The notes under the pieces were generated by a model, which saw only the letters and a program-made list of their open reading frames with translations, was not told where the DNA came from and searched no databases. Source: Lineus longissimus (lineage: Eukaryota; Nemertea; Pilidiophora; Heteronemertea; Lineidae). From it: a stretch of DNA of 64,000 nucleotides. Within the stretch, counting starts at the first letter, position 1. Each line of letters starts with the position of its first letter. The stretch covers positions 3,162,001-3,226,000 of the forward strand of contig NC_088308.1 of NCBI RefSeq assembly GCF_910592395.1. Reading direction: 5' to 3'. Shown piece by piece: positions 24,915 through 36,399 of the stretch. The translations under genes and the position numbers were made by a program.

Positions 24915-27900
24915 ATGAAGAACAAATCAGTAGAGACTGCCCCAGCTGACAGCAGTCCGGAGGACGTGGAGGACTCTCCGCTTCTCATCTCGTCAGTGGA
25001 CTCCGAAAGCAACATCCCAGAATCAAAAGAGGAGAAGAGGACTCGTCTTGGTGTCACGTTGTGTATCTTGTTCACGGAGTTATGTGAACGGTTGACTTAT
25101 TATAGCATTGTTGGCAATCTGGTTCTTTTCTTGACCAACTTTCTAGGATTTGGAAGTGCAGATGCTGTGACCATTACATTGATATTTACAGGTGGGTATG
25201 AATTGCAGTAGAACCTCTCTATCAAGGACACCCTCGGGACTGACTAGTGCTGTCCTTAATAAAGAGGTGTCCTGATAAGAGAGGTCAAATTGAATGGAAA
25301 CAACCAATTTGGGACCAAAATTGTGTCCACTGAGAGAGGTTCTACTGTAAAGGATGGAAATCTTAAGTTATGACTAAATTTACACTGATCAAAAATATCG
25401 CACAGCTTTGAGACATCCCTGCCCCATGGACATTTCATCACCAGGCACCTCTGAACATTCCACATAGGTCCATTCATAATTGGTGTTAAAAAATTGAAAT
25501 GTTGCATTTGTAGAAAAGTCAGGTTTTTGTCATTTCCTCTAATGAGGACAAAGTCACAACCAGAAGACCTGGATAGGACCTCTATAATTATTTTTTTTTT
25601 GATTTCAGGAACGTGTTACTTTCTGCCAATTGTTGGTGGATGGTTGGCCGATTCTGTCGCTGGGTGCTACAATGTGATATTTGGGGCTGGGTTGATATAC
25701 ATTGTCGGTGAGTAATGTAAAATATTTGGAAAAAGACAAATCTTGCAAATGGCAAAAACGAGAAGAGACCAGAAATTTGGCAGTATATAGCCTTGCAGTT
25801 GGTGGGGATGTTCCCATCACCAAAGTTAAGCAATGGTGGGCATTGCTAGTCAGTTGATGGATGACATGATATAATTGGTGAGCAGGCCTTTGGCAGCAGA
25901 GCCTGGAACTAAAAATCGACTTGATGTAGCTCGCGGACGAGTGTACAATGAAAACTGTTGGTTTGATTTCAGGGACATTCGCACTCCCGCTTGTAGCTTT
26001 TGACTATTCCAGTTGGGGATGGGATAATATGAGTGAGGTAAGTCACATTTGCTTCTAATTGGGTGTCTTCTTTCAACAACATGTCCCCTTTCACTGTACT
26101 GCAAAATCTCCATCAGGACTGGAGATTTGTATAGATTTTCCGTTAACTTTCTAAAAAATAGCCATGAATGAAGAAATCTTTCTATGGGCCTCCTTGAAAT
26201 GGATAGTCGGGTACATGTATGTTAACCGAATTCAAATTTGATCAATGGTATGGTTCATTGAAATCTTACATTTGGGTATATAGTGACCAGTTAGTTCCTA
26301 TTTTCAGGGAGCGAAGAGGGGCTTCTTTCTCTTTGGCTTGACCCTCATAGCAATAGGTACAGCTGGCATCAAAGCCAATGTCAGTCCCTTCGGAGCACAA
26401 CAACTGGAAAGTGCTGGTCCTCATGCAGTCCAGGTATTCTTCAACTGGTAAGTTATGCAGGGGGAAAGTAGTACTCCATGCAGTCCATTTCATCATTCTA
26501 ATCATCACTGTGTTCGGAGTGTAGAGGAAAGTGGCAAAAAGGACAGGGTTCTTTCGTAAAAGCTATGTTTAAGAGCAGTGCAAAAATGTTATATCGCATG
26601 GTAATAATACACAAAAATCTTTTCCGACTCTAAATCCAAATTATTGCAATTTTTGATAAAAGGGAAGTTTCTTGATTTCCAGGTTTTACTGGTTCATCAA
26701 TGTTGGTGCTGTAATAGCATATGGTGGTGTAATGTATGTCCAACAAGAAATCAGCTTTGAAATTGGTTACCTCATACCAGCCATCAGCATGGTAGTTGCT
26801 GTTATCATTTTCGTTCTGGCCGGGAAGAAGTACAAAAGGCAACCTCCAGGGGGTAAGTGACATTGGGTGATATGAATAAAGACTAGCAAATGCTTTTACT
26901 TCAATTTTGTACAGAAAGGCCTAGTGTAAATGTACATGGAGTTTTAGATAAAAGCATTTGCTAGTCTTTATTCATATCACCCACTGTCACATTTTTATAC
27001 TGCTAGAAGTTTAGCTGCAAACCTAAAGGTTCAGTCAAGTGTCTCAGTTTAAGGTGCTGTCAATGGGTCGGGGAGCCCACTCCGCATGGTGATAATTTTG
27101 TATTATCATCTGAATGTGAAGCTGATTTAAAGAGGATGCTGTGCAACAGTGGATAAGATTGAATGATAAAACACTTCACATTCTAGGAAATGTGTTAACC
27201 TGAAATATGGGTGTTGGATGTGATCGGAATATTTGCAATCGTTTCTTGCTGAAGACCGTAGTAGGACAGATTGTGCCTTTGTCTTTGCATGTCCTTGTGG
27301 CCGTTGTGTCCCACTGCACTATAAACACTAACATTTGATATTACAGGAAGTGTGCTAACCAGGACTTTCAAGATCACCACGGATGCGATTTCAATCAAAA
27401 AGACTAGTATTTACAAATATTCCTCATTCCTTGATTTTGCCAAGTTCAGCAATGGCGGTGACCATATCGATAAGGACGTTGATGACGTCAAACAGCTTGG
27501 CGGCATCCTCCCTGTTTTCGGCTGCATCATCTTTTACAATACTGTTTATTCTCAGGTGAGTTAACCCTTCGGTCATCAAATTGAAAGCAGTGAGGCCAAG
27601 ATCCTTTGAAGACCCCAGTTTAGGGTACATGTGTATCATTTGTGAAAGTTCTTAAGAAAAACTTCACCTGTTCATAGCAGGGTGCCCTCTCAAGAAAAAA
27701 GTGACGGCTTGGGACAGCCAGTAAAAAGTTTCACCCTGGCATGAACCTTTTCATGTCTCTTTTTCAGATGGGATCGACATTCCTTCTCCAGGCAGAGAGG
27801 ATGAATCTAGCATTAGGAGACTTCACACTACCCGCTGCTTCATTAAACCTGTTTGATTCTCTGGTCATTCTTGTCCTAGTGCCCTTTATGGATAGAATCG

Positions 27901-29536
27901 TTTATCCTCTGCTTGACAAGTGTTGGAAGAGACCCTCGCAGCTGGTTAGAATTGGTGAGTGAAAACTTATGCCAGTCAACGATGTGTTGAACAGGGTTTC
28001 TCATCATGTCTCCTCAGATACACTGTCACATGTGGTAGTACATGTAATTGTCAATTGATTATGGTCTAATTGATCGCTAATTGATTGAATAATTCTGGTA
28101 TTTTCATGCACCTGTTATCACAAGGTGATTTCAGCCAACTGTCTCTTCTTTCCAGGTTTTGGAATGATCCTGGCAGTCTCTAGCATGGTGGTTGCTGGTA
28201 TCCTTGAGATCTATAGGAAAGAAGAACTGTCCCAGTCTGGTGGCTTTTCACAAGAAGTTGCCGAAAAATACTTCAATGCATCGCATTATAGTGTGCTGTT
28301 ACAAGTGCCACAGTTTGTTTTGATCGGTGCTAGTGAAGTGTTTGCTATGGTGACTGGTGAGTTATCGACGTACAGGTCCGGGGTTATGCACATACCTGAG
28401 CCTCAAACATGTTGAGAGGCAGCGTGTCACCAGGTCATCTAATGACACGTCATTGGCGTGTATGCGGATAAAGACAGGATTCGGTGACCGCTGCTTCTCA
28501 TCATGTGGTCCCCGGTTGTGGAATGCCCTACCGGAGCACATCAGGGGGGCGGACGCGCTGCTTGCTTTTAAACGACTCCTAAAATCCTGGCTGTTCGAGG
28601 AAGCATTTCTTGGTGGGGAGGTAGCGCCTTGAGCAGGTTTACCTGGAGTTTGGCGCTCTATAAGACATTGGTGATTGATTGATTGATTGATGTACTTGTA
28701 ATTTATATTTCGGTGCAACACAAAAAGTATTTTCTGATGTCGGGCTCTTTTGGTTTCAAACATTGATGTCAATTCTATTGTATAATGTAGTATTCTTCAA
28801 TGGCTATACCCGACACAATTTTTACAGATTTCAGCTGAACATATTTTTCACAATCATTAATCAGTGTTAAATAAAAGTGTCCGACGTGCATATTGCCCGT
28901 AATATTGGCCATCAAAACCTCAAGCAACACCAAAGTTCTATAATGTCTTCATAATCTTGATTTCAGGGTTGGAGTTTGCCTACAGCGAAGCCCCGAGTTC
29001 CCTGAAAGGTGTAGTGATGGGCATGTTCCTGGTCACCTCTGGATTAGGAAATTACATTGGATCTTTGCTGATCAACATTGTGAATGCTGCAACTGCTGGA
29101 GGTGCGAGTTTGTCTCTTTAGTTTGCTTAAGTTTTGTTTCTTATTCCTCCATACTGATATTTCTCAGACATCTGTTTTTATTGGCAGTGAAAAAGTGACC
29201 CCTACGTCATGTTCCTTCTGGACCAAAATAGGTCTCTCAAAAAATAAGCAACGGGTGAATGTCCAATAAGGAAGTTTTTCATTCATTTTTTCAGATGAGT
29301 GGTACCCAGACGAAATCAACACAGGTCATCTTGACTACTATTTCTTCCTGGTTGGCGGTCTGATGATGCTAAATACTCTTGTATATTTCATCATAGCGTA
29401 CAGATACAAGAAAGTGAAGTACAAGAAAAAGGACTATGTGATAGGGTATTACAAGGCTGATGCTAGCAAATATAATAGACTTACGGATGAGAATAATGCT
29501 GATGTTACTGTGGTAGACGAAGCAGTAGATACCTAG
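24915..29536 (+). CDS. SLC15A4: SLC15 proton-coupled oligopeptide/histidine transporter (SLC15A4-like)
   Basis: Ten exons: 24915-25191, 25609-25707, 25973-26037, 26308-26447, 26683-26852, 27347-27555, 27768-27954, 28156-28356, 28967-29101, 29295-29536. They give one frame of 574 aa, near the usual length for the peptide/histidine transporters. An in-frame stop lies just upstream of the ATG. POT/PTR2 family marks are clear: the ExxER motif in TM1 (ELCERLTYYSIVGNL), GTAGIKANVSPFGAQQ, and the FYxxINxG signature (FYWFINVG). The protein moves di/tripeptides or histidine with protons. An acidic dileucine motif, E19-DSP-L23L24, suits sorting to lysosomes as in SLC15A4, but that is inference. Introns carry a MITE, a long hairpin and a LINE 3' end. 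SLC15A4 is the best guess; another SLC15 member is possible. Confidence 0.92.
25206..25347. mobile_element. MITE-like foldback element, 15-bp perfect terminal inverted repeats
   Basis: CAGTAGAACCTCTCT at 25206-25220 is the exact reverse complement of AGAGAGGTTCTACTG at 25333-25347. Internal AATAAAGAGGTGTCC and AAGAGAGGTC motifs echo the ends. A shortened relative lies at 14356-14422. It sits only 14 bp after the donor of SLC15 exon 1. It has no ORF, and no clear target-site duplication was seen. Confidence 0.8.
26857..26990. repeat. Long inverted repeat: 42-bp arms, 41/42 paired, 50-bp spacer
   Basis: The left arm 26857-26898 (GTGACATTGGGTGATATGAA...) and right arm 26949-26990 (TAAAAGCATTTGCTAGTCTT...) are reverse complements with one mismatch. 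The left arm begins inside the GTAAGT splice donor of SLC15 exon 5 (donor GT at 26853), so the pre-mRNA would carry a long hairpin directly on the donor. The arms are nearly identical, so the structure is young or maintained. Confidence 0.93.
28362..28695 (+). mobile_element. 3' end of a non-LTR retrotransposon (L2/CR1-like) with TGAT tail
   Basis: An open frame ending at 28632 contains the C-terminal signature of many LINE ORF2 proteins: RSSNDTSLACMRIKTGFGDR, then CFSSCGPRLWNALPEHIR and FKRLLKSWLF. It is followed by a short 3' UTR (GGCGCTCTATAAGACATTGG) and a (TGAT)n tail at about 28669-28692. Only about 330 bp are present, a typical 5'-truncated insertion. It lies in the intron between SLC15 exons 8 and 9, on the same strand. 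The frame is open through the fragment, so it may be fairly recent. Confidence 0.85.
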
Positions 29537-30280
29537 CAGTGTTTTGGTGTGCGGAATTCTAAACAAGTGTGGTCCGTAATGTCTGCAAAATTGTTCGAGC
29601 TGCATTATTTGTAGTCCTACAAAAACCTGCATAGAACTATATTTTTGGTATCCATGAAAATTTGATATCATTGTACAATGTAGATGCTCAAAATGATAAT
29701 TTCATGACCTGTACATTATCATTAACATCCTCTCGTGAAAATAATCATCATATCATTATTACCTGTAATAGTGCAAATCTAGTTACAATCCAAATAGAAA
29801 TTGAAGAGTTTGTGTCTATATATTAATTTTCTTATGTCTTTAAACCTATCTGTGATTGAACTTTACATCATCTTGAGTGAATATTTTTAAAACTTATATG
29901 AGGCGCGAATAAAGATACATGTACCCGGTAACAAAAAAGGCGTGAAATTTTACCGTCTTTGCAGTATATACTCACACATTAAAATGTTCATTTTCACATA
30001 CAGATTGATTTGTGTTCTTGATGCGTTTCTTGAACTTTACATGTAAATATATAGATATAGAAATATATCTTAATGTCAATATTTTTCTTTTGTTGAATAT
30101 GTGGAATTTGTTCCTTCAAAAGGAAACTTCTTTCAGTGCCAAATATTTCATCACCAACCCACTCCTATTAGCAAAACCATTGGTGAAAAATTACCAACTA
30201 TTGTAGCCTGGCAAATACATAGCATATTCTATCCTGGATGTTTACAAACCAACCAGCATCATTAAGGGAAATAAGCAGAA
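29537..30280. other. Convergent 3' region between SLC15 and the RING gene
   Basis: Holds the SLC15 3' UTR and probably the end of the RING-gene 3' UTR from the other strand. AT-rich; no gene recognised. Confidence 0.6.
29908..29913 (+). terminator. Poly(A) signal for SLC15 transcript
   Basis: AATAAA about 370 bp after the SLC15 stop codon; the first canonical hexamer I noticed on this strand after the stop. Confidence 0.55.
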
Positions 30281-32558
30281 CTAATGAAAATTAGGCCTGT
30301 AGGTGGGGCTAGGGGTCCAACTGCCATCATTCGAGTCAGATTCTTCGCAAAATTTATCCAAAAGTCTATCAACGGTTTCAAAACGATTACGCTCAGATTC
30401 ACTAAACTCATCAGTCATGTGTTCATCTGATATTGTCACATCAGATGGCGCCTCGGTTGGGGCCCTGTAGCTGATATCACTATCACTACTGTCAGAGCTG
30501 TAGAGAGGGAGAGAACTTGGGTTCTCAACTGGCTTTGGTCGGCGCTGGCTACGACGAATTCGCAGAGTAGCGTGATTATCACTAGTAGAATTGTTATGGT
30601 TCAGGCTTGAACCTTCACCACTTCGACTAGAACCACTGGTGTGAGTGCTAGGTGATGTTCCGTCTGTCTGATCATAGTTGGTTGACCGTTTCACCTTCTT
30701 GGAAGACACTTGCTTCGCTCCACCATCAGATTCACTTGATCCACGTCTTCGTTTCTTTGATCGTTTTTCAAGCGAGGACTTAGTAGCGTTATCCTCGACA
30801 GAATATTCAACCAATCCGGATGAAGTCACTTGGTCATCTGACACACATAAAGTCAGAGCCTTCTTCCCAAAAGTTGATTGTTTGCCACCAGTATTTCGGC
30901 CAGGTTCTGAGTCACTATCACTACTACTACCGGTACTCGTGTTCACATGGGAAAATTTTCCATGATGTGGGACACGGTTACCAGAAGATTCGCTATCAGA
31001 ATTTGAACTGCTTTGTCTAGACACGTAGGAATTTTGATCATCCTCAGAATGCACTGAACTTGATCTCGAGTACGATCTTGAAATAAAGGAACCAAACGAG
31101 GCTTGGTCTTCACTAGCAATTGGTGTCCCCGACGGCCCACTGCTCCACGAGAAACTTCCAGGCTGGCTGTTTCCGTCACCTTGACTATTACTCTGATCGT
31201 CATAATGGTCCCGAGAGGTACCATAGTTGCTGTACTGGCTGTTGGAGTAACCAGACCCTTCATAATCATCACTATCGGGACGCATTGGGGTGTGGTCATC
31301 GTAGCTATAATAGTTATGATCAGAGATAGCTGCAGCTGGACTGGCTACACCAGCAGCCCTTGCAGGTGAACTTGTAGTCAGGGTTGGGGCGGGTAGAGTA
31401 CCACGCTGGTCAGATTCCGTCGGTGACGCAGGAGGAGTGACACGGTACACCACATCCATTCTAGCACCAGCCGCCGCAACATTGTATGTTTGTGGGCTCC
31501 ATGGATCATATGGTCTGAAGTCGGAATTCTCAGAGAAACCGACCATGGAATCATTGTCGTTACTAGCATTGCTTTGACTTATATTGCTACCACCAGACCA
31601 ACTTTCCCAGCCATTGTCATCTTCAGAATAATAGTCATCATCACCCCAATCTTCTTGATTCTGAAGCTGCTCATTCATATTTTTCACCTCATCTTGCAGC
31701 TGTTGAATCTGTGTCTTCTGATCTTTAATGATATCTTCTTGCTCTGAAAAATAAAAACATGGCATATTTTAAGAGGGTTTTTTTCTCATTCAATTTCGAA
31801 ACAAGTTCAAGAGTGCCTTCAACTTGTTTACTGATCAGTATCTTTTAAAGCAACATGAAGCAGAACAGAGTCTTTGTCTTTAACAGGGTCATATGAGCAG
31901 TTCAACAATGAGAAGAGAGTCTGTCAACAAAGGGAATGGAGACATATGTCAGTACCATGACCAAGTTCCCAAGTACATGTGCAAGTAACAAGAAAGAGCT
32001 GTCTTCTTCTTAGCTGTTTTGTTAATCGCATATTTTAGACTTAAAGATACCTTTAACTTTGGCTTTTAATTCCTCAAGACAAGAATGGGAGCGCATCTTC
32101 TTCACAAATACTGTCAAGCCACAGAACTTGGGGCACATTCCTTCAGCCAAATCACAAGTTGACTCATGCTTTGCTAAGTTTTTTCTGATCAGTTCTCGTT
32201 TACATAGTCTATGCTTGCACTTAATTTTCTTATAAGGGCAGACATCATCATGTACATCAGTGTGATGTTCAGTCATCCACACCTCTTGGCAACCATTGGC
32301 GTGATTAACACAACGTAGTCTTAGTCTGTTGATCATGTTTTGTAGCAGCGGTAGCACATTTTGGAGCTGGTCCTTCCTTGTGATCCCTCGGCATGTTGGA
32401 CATGTTCGATGTTTCTCAAGCCAAGTCTCAATACACACTTGGCAGAATACATGACGACATGGAGTTTCTTTGGGTTGGTCGAGCACCCCTTGGCAGATGC
32501 AGCACACCAATTCAGCATCTGGTGGAACCTCAAATCGGTCGACATCAAATCGAGACAT
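30281..32558 (-). CDS. RING and TRAF-type zinc-finger protein with long Ser-rich tail (putative E3 ubiquitin ligase)
   Basis: Two coding exons, 32558-32051 and 31743-30281, give 656 aa. Residues 19-56 form a C3HC4 RING (C19-x2-C22, C34-x-H36-x2-C39-x2-C42, C53-x2-C56). Cys/His pairs of TRAF-type fingers follow to about residue 160. This N-terminal half resembles the RNF41/PDZRN3 group (DRF...ELVCCICQGVL). The second exon opens with a short coiled coil (DQKTQIQQLQDEVKNMNEQL). It then becomes a roughly 430-residue low-complexity region rich in Ser, Asp, Asn and Gly, with a basic stretch (KRSKKRRRGSS) like a nuclear localisation signal. No PDZ domain follows, unlike PDZRN3. The RING suggests ubiquitin transfer; substrates are unknown. 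An acceptor-like TTTCTTTTCCAG 17-28 bp upstream of the ATG suggests a 5' UTR intron. Confidence 0.85.
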
Positions 32559-33447
32559 CTTTTAAAAGCAGATATCTGGAAAAGAAATCAAATTCAAAAT
32601 TTGTATTTCACACTCTTGCAATGCTTTTCACGCATAATAGGCCTACTCCACTCGGTCTCAGAGCCTCTTTGATCTAGACAGAGACTGCCGGAGGTTGGCT
32701 ACTGCATATCAGATCCATCCCCCTGGGCCAGGCAGGAGGACCGTAATTCATTTGCTGTTGTAAAAGTCACTCTGTTGATGTCTCACTCGACCTGGCCTAG
32801 GTCTATCCGACAATAAGACACCACAAGAAACGTGTACATTTACCAACACTACTTTGACTTAGGACTGGGCCATGATCATGTAGGCCTACAGCAAACACTA
32901 ACACTAACAGCAAGCGACATTTTTTCGGACAGTACAAAGAAAGGCGTTTATTTCAGATAACCAATGACATTTCTACTTATATCTTACCCTCAAGGAACAG
33001 AGTAAATACCTTGATTAGTAAGGAAGTGGTTAGATTTCATCATTTGCAGGTAATTCTTTACTTATTCGACACTTTTCATCAAAAAACTTATGATATTTTT
33101 CCCAAAATTTTGCAGTGTTGTTGTTGTCGGTGAGAATTCCGGATACTTTCCTCTGCTACCGTAAACCAACAAGGTAGACTCTTTCACCAGTCTCATCTAC
33201 GCACTCATTACAGAGACTGGTACTTGACGGTAATTCACTCGTCATGATCTCGATTTGGGGGCGTAAGCTTCCGGTGTTTGATCACGTGTTTCTGAAAAAG
33301 ATGGGCAACCTCGAGCCAAGGAATACCCGTGTGATCGGTATTGACAGTCCATCCACTGTATGCACGATTCGCCTCGGGTGAATCAATGAGGCCTCCTCGA
33401 CCCTCCACTGCGCAGCGGATAGGAATGAGGTTACCTAGACTTTACAA
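32559..33447. other. Divergent promoter region, RING gene / phosphomannomutase
   Basis: 890 bp between two outward-facing start codons. It contains a palindromic E-box with flanks, TCACGTG at 33282-33288, about 160 bp upstream of the PMM start. Part of it is probably 5' UTR and a 5' UTR intron of the RING gene. No other feature recognised. Confidence 0.6.
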
Positions 33448-36399
33448 ATGGCAGAAATGGCTCAACGTGACACGTCAACGATATGTTTGTTCGATGTTGA
33501 CGGGACTTTGACAGCCCCTAGATTGGTAAATACATGCTTGATAGAAAGAACGTAGCTTTAAGACCATGACAGGTTCCTTGCAGTTAGCTGGAAGTCTTTT
33601 TTTACGCCTAAAGGTTGATTTAAAGTTAATAGATGATGTCTCAAATTAGGTGAGAGTCACCTACCAGGTGAGTTGGAACTAAAATTTAATATGAAGTGCT
33701 TTGGATAGTGGGCCTGGCACCTATTTCTGTTTCCTTTTTAATATTCCTCTTCAGAGTGTCACTTCCGAAATGACAGAGTATCTTCAGGAATTAAAGAAAA
33801 AGGTTGTTGTTGGTGTAGTAGGAGGATCTGATCTGGCAAAAATCCAGGAACAGCTTGGTGGCAATGGTATGTTCACAAACTTCATTTTGCTCCAGTTCTT
33901 TATTTTTGGGAACACATTTCATTTGGAGCCTGCCAGTCACCACTCATGGGTGTGGACACATCAATCTGGAGGTTTTCACGACACCATAGGGAGACCATGT
34001 GTGGAGATGGAGCCCATTTGGAGTCCACAACCATTACCATGGGGAGACACTCCTGCTATTTGGAGACAGTCACAACCATGGAGCTACACATCCCATTTGG
34101 AGACGGTCAAGAGCATGGGGATGTGTGGGGCGACACATGTATTTTGGAGACAATTGCAACTGTGGAACATTTGTGTGGTGGTGGATACCATTTGGAGATT
34201 GTAACAACCCTGGGTAGACCACTAGATGAATTGTTTGGGCTCTGGATTATCCTTGTACAAACTGTCCATTGATTAATTCAGTGATGTCGAATTCTTTTAT
34301 AGTGATCAAGGACTATGACTACTGTTTCTCGGAGAATGGTCTAGTGGCTCACAAAGGTGGTGATTTTCTGGAAAAAACTGTAAGTCATTCAAATGAGTAG
34401 GTCTACTGGTAGTTGTACCTAAAACTCTTAAATGACCTGGTCTAAGGATGTTTGTTCCTTTATGCCCTTCATAATAGAAATTTGTACCTTGCTGTCCCTC
34501 ATTGGTTGTCAAATCAAGACTGGACATTGGACAAAGTACCGCCAACTCGGTATCAATTCATTTAAAGTTACTTGATCATTAAAATAATATTCTGTCTTTA
34601 GGACCGTGCAGAATGAGGAGTTAGAGGAAGACACTTACATTTTAGCTTCCACTATACTACAAAAGGTGTTGTTCTTTTCTTTAGAGTATCCAGGAATTTA
34701 TGGGAGAAGAAAAACTACAGAAATTCATCAACTATGCACTCAAATACATGTCTGAAATCACGCTGCCATGTAAAAGGTTGGTAGAGTTTTCAACTACAAA
34801 ATTTTGTACTTTTTTCAAATAAAACAAATAAAGTTGTAGTGTTGGTTATATAATGAGGTGCTCCTTTCATAAATGAAGCTTTAAAAAGATATCATGTCTG
34901 ATGTGTAGAAAAGTTTTGATAAATATTTTAATGGAACAATTGCTTCTTCTTTGAATGGTTCCCTTGAAAGATTGATAAACATATATAAGGTGCAGAAATT
35001 GATACACAGTATGAAATATTTGTCTGTTTGAGATTTAACTCGTGTCTTGGTATTTCAGAGGAACTTTTATTGAGTTTCGTACTGGTCTCATTAATGTCTG
35101 CCCAGTTGGCCGGAGTTGTTCTCAAGAAGAGCGGATACAGTTCAATGACTATGATCAGGTAAGCAACGCAGATCCACAGAGAGTGATAGACATGTACTCC
35201 TTACGAGATCTTTTTGGTTTCAGATGAAACATGCGTTTATCACATGAACACAGCCCACTGTTCGTTGTGATTCTGGTTCCAACAGAAGACAGGTTTGGTG
35301 CTGTCATTGTTTTAGTCTGGCATCCCAAATGCGATTCCTCATTCGTCTGTCTGCCATGATCCACACCCGTGATAAGAATGACAGCAATTATAGATTGAGA
35401 GTCTCTTAATCTATGTTTCATCTGGTTATCTGTCAAAAGGATCTTCTCATTTCTCTCTGTTTCAGGTTGATGTAATAAGAGCATTTTGAAAGGTGAATTT
35501 GTTTCAAGAAATTCCATTTTCTTCCTGAAACATATGGGTACTTTCTTTCTTGTAGGTTCACAATATACGTAAGAAATTTGTAGCTGATTTGGAGAAGCAG
35601 TTCCCAGATCTGGGTCTAAAATTTTCCATAGGTAAATAGAAAGTTTGCTATATTTTTCTTGATGGCATCAATGAGGTCTTTGGACAGGGTGAGACTCCTG
35701 GCAGGTCTCTTAGCCTTGCATGTCTTACTCTGTCTTGGTGTTTTAGTAGGTACCAGTCGTTTATGCTCAGGTTGTAGCACTGATTAAGCATCACATCTAA
35801 GATCTGCTGGAAGGTTTCTGGATAGATTGTGGTTAAAGTGTTATGTCAGATGATAACCTCTACCGTTGTTTATATGAGACTATAAACCCAAAACTATAAC
35901 TTTTAACTTTAACTAAGAGAACCTAAACTTGTCAACTTAATCAGTAAAATTTTAGTTATTTTCTTGCACCACAGGTGGCCAGATCAGCTTCGATGTCTTC
36001 CCCATTGGTTGGGATAAGAGGTTCTGTCTACGATATTTGGAGAACGACTTCAAGACAATTCACTTCTTTGGTGATAAAACTATGAAGGTAAGCAGTCTGT
36101 TGCTTCACTCTTGACAGAAGACTATATCAACCTGTCATTTCACCTAACACCTTGGCTGCATCCTTGGTTCCGACCTACAGTGTAGCTCTATCCTCCCGGT
36201 GTTCGGTGAGACAGCCAATACAATACGTCCAGCTCATTGTCAATTCCTTGAACATAATCATACATTTATTGTAATTTGCCGCCTTTCTGTATTTCAGGGA
36301 GGGAATGATCATGAAATATTTGAAGACTCGAGAACAATCGGCCACACAGTCACTAGTCCTGCAGATACTATCAAACAGCTCAATGAAATATTTGCATAA
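33448..36399 (+). CDS. PMM2: Phosphomannomutase (PMM1/PMM2 family)
   Basis: Eight exons (33448-33525, 33755-33866, 34303-34379, 34685-34776, 35059-35158, 35556-35631, 35975-36087, 36298-36399) join to 249 aa, matching the usual 246-262. It converts mannose-6-phosphate to mannose-1-phosphate in the cytosol, feeding GDP-mannose and dolichol-linked sugar synthesis for glycosylation. The HAD-type catalytic motif DVDGT is at residues 16-20 (D16 nucleophile, D18 acid/base). Conserved blocks [48 protein letters not shown] and FFGDKT...GGNDHEIF are all present, so it looks active. The ATG at 33448 has a second ATG three codons later. The residue before GGNDHE is Lys (TMKGGNDHE) where Pro is usual. 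PMM1 and PMM2 are one gene in many invertebrates; the symbol is by similarity. Confidence 0.95.
33920..34215. repeat. Degenerate minisatellite in PMM intron 2
   Basis: The motif ATTTGGAG followed by A/TCC..CACAACCATGGGGA-like sequence recurs at roughly 40-60 bp steps, for example near 34015, 34060, 34097, 34141 and 34190. The copies are strongly diverged and the period is uneven. Skewed composition keeps several reading frames open across it, which explains the long but meaningless ORFs here. Confidence 0.6.

Noticed and set aside
31103-31369. Plus-strand open frames opposite the RING gene's second exon
   Set aside because: They are antisense to the Ser-rich coding exon, whose composition keeps the opposite frames open; no recognisable domain.
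33701-34272. Open frames of 167 and 108 codons on the plus strand
   Set aside because: They cross PMM exon 2 and then the intronic minisatellite. The exon joins in frame to 34303 through a clean GT-AG intron, and the repeat part has no protein signature.
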